From: Deuterostichococcus epilithicus
Taxonomy: Eukaryota; Chlorophyta; Trebouxiophyceae; Prasiolales; Stichococcaceae
Length of the DNA stretch: 64,000 nucleotides
Direction: 5' to 3'
NCBI GenBank assembly: GCA_033439295.1
Contig: JAVTLE010000004.1
Span: forward strand, 1,364,012 to 1,428,011
This document shows, piece by piece, positions 57,101 through 64,000 of the stretch (position 1 is its first letter; the number at the start of each line of letters is the position of its first letter). Position numbers and translations under genes: made by a program. The notes under the pieces were generated by a model. It worked only from the letters and a program-made list of their open reading frames with translations, did not search any database and was not told the origin of the DNA.

Positions 57101-60045
57101 CGATTGACAGCTGCGCTTCGAATTGCCAAGTATCCCGCTGTGCGGTTGCATGGCACAGCAACTCCTATGCTTCGCGCGGCTGCAAATTTGGCATGGTGAC
57201 TCAAGCCAGGAAAGCCCAAAAGGTCTCTTGACAAGGCCCTGCGACGCTCGGGTCGTGGTGCCGGGCAACCCAGAGCTGAGCCTGACCCCAAATGCACCGC
57301 GGCGCTGACCCTAATGCCACATCCCCTCAGCGCCGAGGTGGTGGTCAGGCTAGCTGAGCGTCACTGGTACCATGACCTTCGCACTGAGCTACGGACTCCA
57401 AATCCTACAACAGCCCACGTCTTGCAGGGAAGGCCCTATTAATTTGGCGCACAGGTGACGGTGCCGGGCAACCCACAGCTGACGGGGCCGGTACTTAGGG
57501 CGCTAGGCTGCAAACCGCCGGACGCTCTGGGCTGGGCCGCACACGTCATGTCACCAGGCAGCTCCGAGCCGACCCCTCATGCTGCTGCTGCTGCTGATGC
57601 TGCTGCTGCTGCTGCTGCTGCGCAGGTCATGGTGCCGGGCAACCCCAAACTGAGCCTGACCACCACCTGGGCTCTGGGCCACGACCCGCTGGGGGACTGG
57701 GCGCCCGACACGCCCTTCAACCGCGCACTGGCGGTGTTCCTGCGCGGAGACGACGCCGAGCGCGGCAACATCTTCAAGCTCATCCCCAGGTGGGGCTTGT
57801 CGGGTAAATTCTGCCTGGGAACCCCGCCAACCTGTCCAGCCGCCCTGTACTTCGGCAGTGCCGGCTGCTGTGTTTCTAAGGCGGCACGGGGAGACGAACG
57901 CTTTCTGCTGGGTGTGACCCTCGCGGCACCGCCTGCCTGGGAGCCGCGGCTGCAGAGGAGATGGGTGGCAGTGCCTGAGCCGCGTCCCATTGAACTGTGT
58001 CCAATCCCCGCCCCGGGCCGTGTCCTACTCAAACTGCAACCCCCGTGTCTGCGCAGGGTGGAGAAGGGCAGCTGGATCGTCAAGCAGGCGGTGGGGCAGA
58101 ACACGCCGGTGCTGCTGGGCAAGAAGCTGACCACCAAGTACTTCCGGGGCCCCAACTACATGGAGGTGCGGGTCCCGCCACTGGTGTTTAAACCCTAAAA
58201 CAGTGTTCCCATTTGATCCCCCCAGTTTGCTTTCTCCGCTTGACCTGTGCCGCGCGTGCCCCTGTGCCAGAGCCTCGATCTGTGGCAAGGGGTGTTGAAG
58301 CTCGACACCCCTTCTTCGTGTTCCTGCACTGCTTCATGACATTGCTGGCCCTCCTCCCTGGCCCCTCGACCTGCCACCACCCTGCATCGTGTTGCCGCCT
58401 GTGAGGACGGCGGCGCAGTCGGGCCGCTGCAGGTCTGCTCCCTGTGTCGAAGGGGGCCCTTCCGGATCACTGCTTGTCCACTCCCATCGAATGCGCCGCG
58501 GCGCGCAAAGCAGCTGGACGTGGCCGTCGGCTCCTCGACGTCAAAAGGGGCCCTATCGTATCGCTTTTTTTCACTCCTTTCGATTGAACACAGGTGGACG
58601 TGGACGTCGGCTCCTCGGCGTCGGCGACGTCGGTGGTGGGCCTGGTGGCAGGCGCCGTCAAGAACCTGGTCATCGACATGGCCGTCGTCATGCAGGCGCG
58701 AGGCAGCGCGGTGCCCCGCAGTCCAGGGTTTAGGGGTTCTTGGCCGCCCGCCGCCGGACCTACCGCGCAGCGTTCCTGCCCCTCTTATGCACGGAACGGC
58801 AGCCCCTGGACTGCCTGCGCACATTCATGTCTTCTGCCGATGACGACCCACGCCCGGACACCAGCCTGTTCATTCACCAACCTGTAGTATCCACCAAAAC
58901 GAAATCCAAAACCGGTGCAGGCCAACAGCGTGGAGTGCCTCCCGGAGGCGCTGCTCGGCACCATGCGCCTCAACCACCTGGACCTGGCTGCCGGTGCGCA
59001 GCCTTTTCACTGACTGTCCTCCCGCCAGAACATTCCTTCGAGTGTCTGCTGCGCCAGGCTGTGCCCTGCTCGCAGCTCCGTCGCTTTGCCATGACTGCTT
59101 AACCCTTTAATCGCCACTGCACGGGCTTGTCGGCCCGCTGGATTTGAGTCGACGCCTTAACTTTGGCGCCTGGCAGAGACAAGTAAATGTTGTGGTACCA
59201 GACCAGGTTGCGGTGTTTGATGGCAATTTGCAAGGCGACATCAAACTGAGGCGGCGCAGCATAGCGCCAGACAAATGCAAGCCGAATCTGCACGGCTTTT
59301 GCTGCATTGTCGCCGTGCATCGCACGCTGCTTGCGTCTTTGCAGTGCATCGCGCAGCATTCGTTGCAGCAGCTGCTACTGCTATAAACTCGAAGTTTGTT
59401 GTCGCCCTGAAATGGTGGCGGCACTGCACACAGACAACTATCGTTGCTCAATGGTGAGCTTTCTCGACTTGCAGTTTCAAGGCCCAAGTTGAAAGTTGCC
59501 TCTTTGCAGCGCCATGGCTGGACACAGACAACAACGTCATCGTGACGAAAGAGCCGGGGCAAGAGCCGCCGGCGTGCGCTGTCGGCCGCACGGGCGCCTC
59601 GCCCGCCAGAACTGGCTGGCTGTCGCGCAAGGTGTGAAGCTGTCAATGACGACCCCGTGGGAAGGGAGCGCCGTTCATGGCACAGCCGTTGCAGCTGGGC
59701 AGTGGCCCCGGTCATGGGAACTGCTCTGTCGTGAAACTGGATGCAGCATGACTGATGCAGCACGAGTCACCGTCACCTCAATCCCGCGGCGCTGCCCTCG
59801 CGCGTGCGCTCTCCAACCGCAGCAACCACAAGAAGCTCGTACGTCCACTGGTACAATACCAACTGCGCCGCTGCACCACGCGCCCGCAGGTGCAGAGTCA
59901 GAGCACGCCGTCGCTGCACGACCTTGCTCACGGCGGCAGCCGGCGCAGCACTGCCGACGGCCTCGCCCGCGACAGCGGCGGCAGTGCCCGGAGCACCCGC
60001 AGCAGCCCCAAGCAAAAGTCGCCGCGCAGCACGCGGGGCGCCTGA
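54138..60045 (+). CDS. Membrane-anchored EDR2-type (DUF1336) lipid-binding domain protein
   Basis: Exons: 54138-54603, 54826-54956, 55200-55307, 55623-55768, 56019-56175, 56733-56897, 57626-57789, 58057-58165, 58594-58695, 58921-58993, then probably about 59757-59848 and 59889-60045. The first two exons carry hydrophobic segments (SVAWQTVLAATGAGSWLLW; FTCWAGALVALVALWLLLC; STLSWVAAALTGAACLAFW). The DUF1336 domain follows in order: VRGPSYLQDKKKVEAEG, VPGNPKLSLTTTWALG, VEKGSWIVKQAVGQNTPVLL, DVDVGSSASATSVVGLVAGA and ECLPEALLGTMRLNHLDLAA. In plants this domain (EDR2) binds phospholipids and dampens defence. The START and PH domains of EDR2 are absent here. Introns at 55769, 56898 and 58696 have GC donors. 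The tail exons (ALARALSNRSNHKKL, then QSQSTPSLHDLAHGG) are less sure. Confidence 0.8.
55521..55579 (+). repeat. Tandem 19-bp repeat with CAGCTG and CACGTG in EDR2-gene intron
   Basis: Three units of tcagctgcacgtgtgtctg lie between exons 3 and 4. Each holds an E-box (CAGCTG) and a CACGTG core. Confidence 0.85.
56490..56690 (+). repeat. Decayed copies of EDR2-gene exon 6 in the preceding intron
   Basis: The copy at about 56590-56690 has gcagggccgggcccggcgta, then ggaggcggagggcgtcagga and tggagctgctggcgtgga. The exon (56730-56815) has gcaggtgcggggcccatcgt, then ggaggcagaaggcgtggaaa and tggagctgctggcggtcg. A shorter fragment (gagctgctggcggtg, then acgtggcgcccac) lies at 56490-56530. Confidence 0.75.
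57243..57500 (+). repeat. Two decayed copies of EDR2-gene exon 7 start in the preceding intron
   Basis: The stretch tggtgccgggcaacccagag, then ctgagcctgacccc (57257-57291), and tgacggtgccgggcaaccca, then cagctgacggggcc (57456-57490), both mirror tcatggtgccgggcaacccc, then aaactgagcctgacc of the exon (57628-57662). Confidence 0.82.
57583..57622 (+). repeat. CTG trinucleotide run at an intron end
   Basis: About a dozen CTG units, interrupted once by ATG, run directly into the CGCAG acceptor of EDR2-gene exon 7. Confidence 0.85.
58440..58545 (+). repeat. Decayed copy of EDR2-gene exon 9 start in the preceding intron
   Basis: The stretch agctggacgtggccgtcggc, then tcctcgacgtc, mirrors aggtggacgtggacgtcggc, then tcctcggcgtc of the exon (58592-58622). 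The upstream flanks (gggcccttccggatcactgc and ggggccctatcgtatcgct) also pair. Confidence 0.75.
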
Positions 60046-60524
60046 CCTTTGTGCGCAGTCGTATCTGCTTCAGCGCACGTTCGCTCGATGAACAGCCGCT
60101 GTCGTGTCCAGCGGGCATGGTGGTGGATCTTTGGCGTGATGTATTGTGGCTTCACGGATGGTGGGGCGTTTAAGGCGCTGGTGTCCTCTATGCTGCCTTT
60201 TCAAAGCAGCCGCTGTCTTTTCGGTGTTTTTTTGGTGGGCTCGCCAGATCAAAATTGCTGACGTCTTGCAAGGGTTTGAGATGCATCGTGCATAGTGAGT
60301 GAATCTGCGTTTCTGCTATGAGACTGACTCCTGCATTTGGAGCCCTTGAACATGTTTCTTGTTCCGTTGCTGAGAGGATTCGGTTCCTTTGAAACCGGGT
60401 CTGTTCTCAACTGTCTTGTCAAGATGAAATACTACAGTCACCTCACCCCACCTCTGGTGGAGGTTAAATCACGGTTGGACACATGTACGTGCCATCTTTA
60501 CCGTCTTATGAAATTCAAGGCGCT

Positions 60525-62726
<2,202 letters not shown>

Positions 62727-64000
62727 GCAGGGATTCTGATCCCAAGCTGTGCAGCTTCACCATGTCAAAACTGCAAGCCGCTGAACATTTGGCCTGAATG
62801 AGGGGTTCTAGTGTCCGCGCTGTTGCTGACGAGAGGAGCGGGGGACGGGTGTGACCTGATTTCAAATTGTGCCGCGGGTCTCAGCGCCAGCGCGCAGACA
62901 CAGGCACTAACGACCAGGACCCGTCTTGAAAAAGCAGCCGCTCTCGTTTATGCGAAAGAGCTGTTGCAAATTACTGTAATCACACTCGGCAAACAAGCAC
63001 AGGGGAGGAAGCACACAAAACCGGGGACTGCGGGACTCCCAGCGAGGTTTCGCGAGCCTGGCCCCTGGCGGAGCAGAGCCCCGCCTATCTGGTGGCCGCG
63101 GTCGCAATCGGCGAGAGCTCACATTCCTGATCCGTTAGTTGTCCGGGAGCGGTTGTGTGCACAGGCCAACAGCATCGCATAGCATTGCACCAGTCGAGCA
63201 CAGAACCAGCCGAATCGGAAGAACGCATCGAGGATAGACTGCTTTCTGGTCGCGGTGCGAGGAGCGTCGGTCCACTAGCGAAACATTACCGTACAGGACT
63301 TGCGCATGAGCTGCTTACAGGTGGGCTGACGATTCATGCGGGACACACCTCCCCACGGTTAGGCCGGCAGGGCCCTGGCCGCTGCTGGTGTGCTTCCATC
63401 TTGCCCCGTGTTCAAACTGTGCCTGGTGCTGCTTGTGCTGCTTTGGGTGCGTCTACCCGCGAGGCAGGCGTCCTCTGAAGCAGGATGCAGATTGTAGTGC
63501 ATCCGTCCTGCAGAGGTTTTGCGCAGCTGCTCTGCTATAATCAAGACCCTGTAACGTTACTGGCATCACCATGCAAGTACAAATGGAGTGCTGCATCGAA
63601 TTAGTCGCCTTTGCCAGGGGTTGTGCACCTGGCAATCCATCCGATTTGCCAACCTCACTCCTCCTGTGCAGGCCGTTCCTTGAGGCCCACTGACGCTTTG
63701 CTGACCGAGGCGGCTCTTCGCGACCTGAATTGCGCGGCCTCTCCCCCCAGAAAGGCTGGGGAGGCTGGCGCGGGTACCGGCAGCGGGTTGCTGGCATCGA
63801 CCCACCCCACCCACAGCAGTGCCATACGGCAATGACGTCACCCTGAACTTACTAGCACATGGCAGAGGCCGAGACACCTGCGACGGTGCGTATCCTTGCC
63901 AGTCCTGTAGGTGCTGTGCCAAAGCTTGTGAGGTGCAGGTCATGGCCAGTCAGCCACGATGCTGTCCCGCACCAAGTGTCATGGTTGCAATGGCCTCGTG
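62727..64000. other. Stretch without a supported gene
   Basis: About 1.3 kb upstream of the polyQ gene to the window edge. Frames are short on both strands. It may hold that gene's promoter and part of a neighbour cut by the window end. Confidence 0.35.

Noticed and set aside
59099-59359. Short minus-strand frame (FDVALQIAIKHRNLVWYHN) that looked like a transposase tail
   Set aside because: Too short, no catalytic residues or terminal repeats, and it lies within a likely intron of the EDR2-type gene.

Overview
The window is nuclear DNA of a green microalga (Chlorophyta, most like the Trebouxiophyceae/Chlorella-type lineages). Reasons: high GC, dense short GT-AG introns with GTGCGC/GTGAGT donors, alanine- and glutamine-rich coding segments, and a plant-lineage protein set (B3 domain, EDR2-type DUF1336 domain, two-domain expansin, SPX-VTC). 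Short TTTAGGG-like motifs also occur in introns. I found no rRNA, convincing tRNA, CRISPR or prokaryotic operon. A few ambiguous N bases mark unresolved GC-rich positions.

Layout, left to right. (-) 36-4982: B3-domain / Tudor-like / AT-hook nuclear protein. (-) 6525-10624: GFO/IDH/MocA NAD(P)-dependent oxidoreductase with an N-terminal extension. (+) 11364-13158: atypical SDR (NmrA-like) membrane-anchored protein, divergent from the previous gene. (+) 13831-16236: type II membrane glycosyltransferase-like protein lacking a recognisable DxD. (+) 16792-20758: secreted expansin fused to a Pro-rich linker and a parallel beta-helix. 20837-21800: inverted-repeat cluster and a LINE relic. (+) 22274-23014: BTB/T1 (KCTD-type) protein. 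(+) 24252-30742: TBC-domain Rab GAP. (+) 31747-39852: VTC4-type polyphosphate polymerase (SPX-VTC-DUF202). (-) 40960-43801: coiled-coil, Gln/Gly/Ala-rich protein. (+) 44924-48831: glutamine-synthetase-like ligase. (+) 51047-52825: Cys-rich zinc-binding, Gln/Ala-rich regulator-like protein. (+) 54138-60045: membrane-anchored EDR2/DUF1336 protein. (-) 60525-62726: polyglutamine protein. The genes are unrelated in function and each appears to be its own transcription unit.

The strongest unexplained pattern is shared across genes. Many introns contain a decayed copy of the neighbouring exon, often with its splice acceptor or donor. I found this in at least six genes: the oxidoreductase, TBC, VTC4, GS-like, EDR2 and SDR loci. 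It points to recurrent local tandem duplication of exon-plus-splice-site segments, with one copy kept as exon and the others decaying as intron. A second pattern is repeated use of GC-AG introns (CAG|GCGAGT, CAG|GCGCGC/GT/GA), supported by reading-frame continuity.

Exon boundaries are inferred by eye from splice consensus, phase and family similarity. Internal exons are mostly firm where phases agree. First and last exons are less sure, and no similarity search was run.
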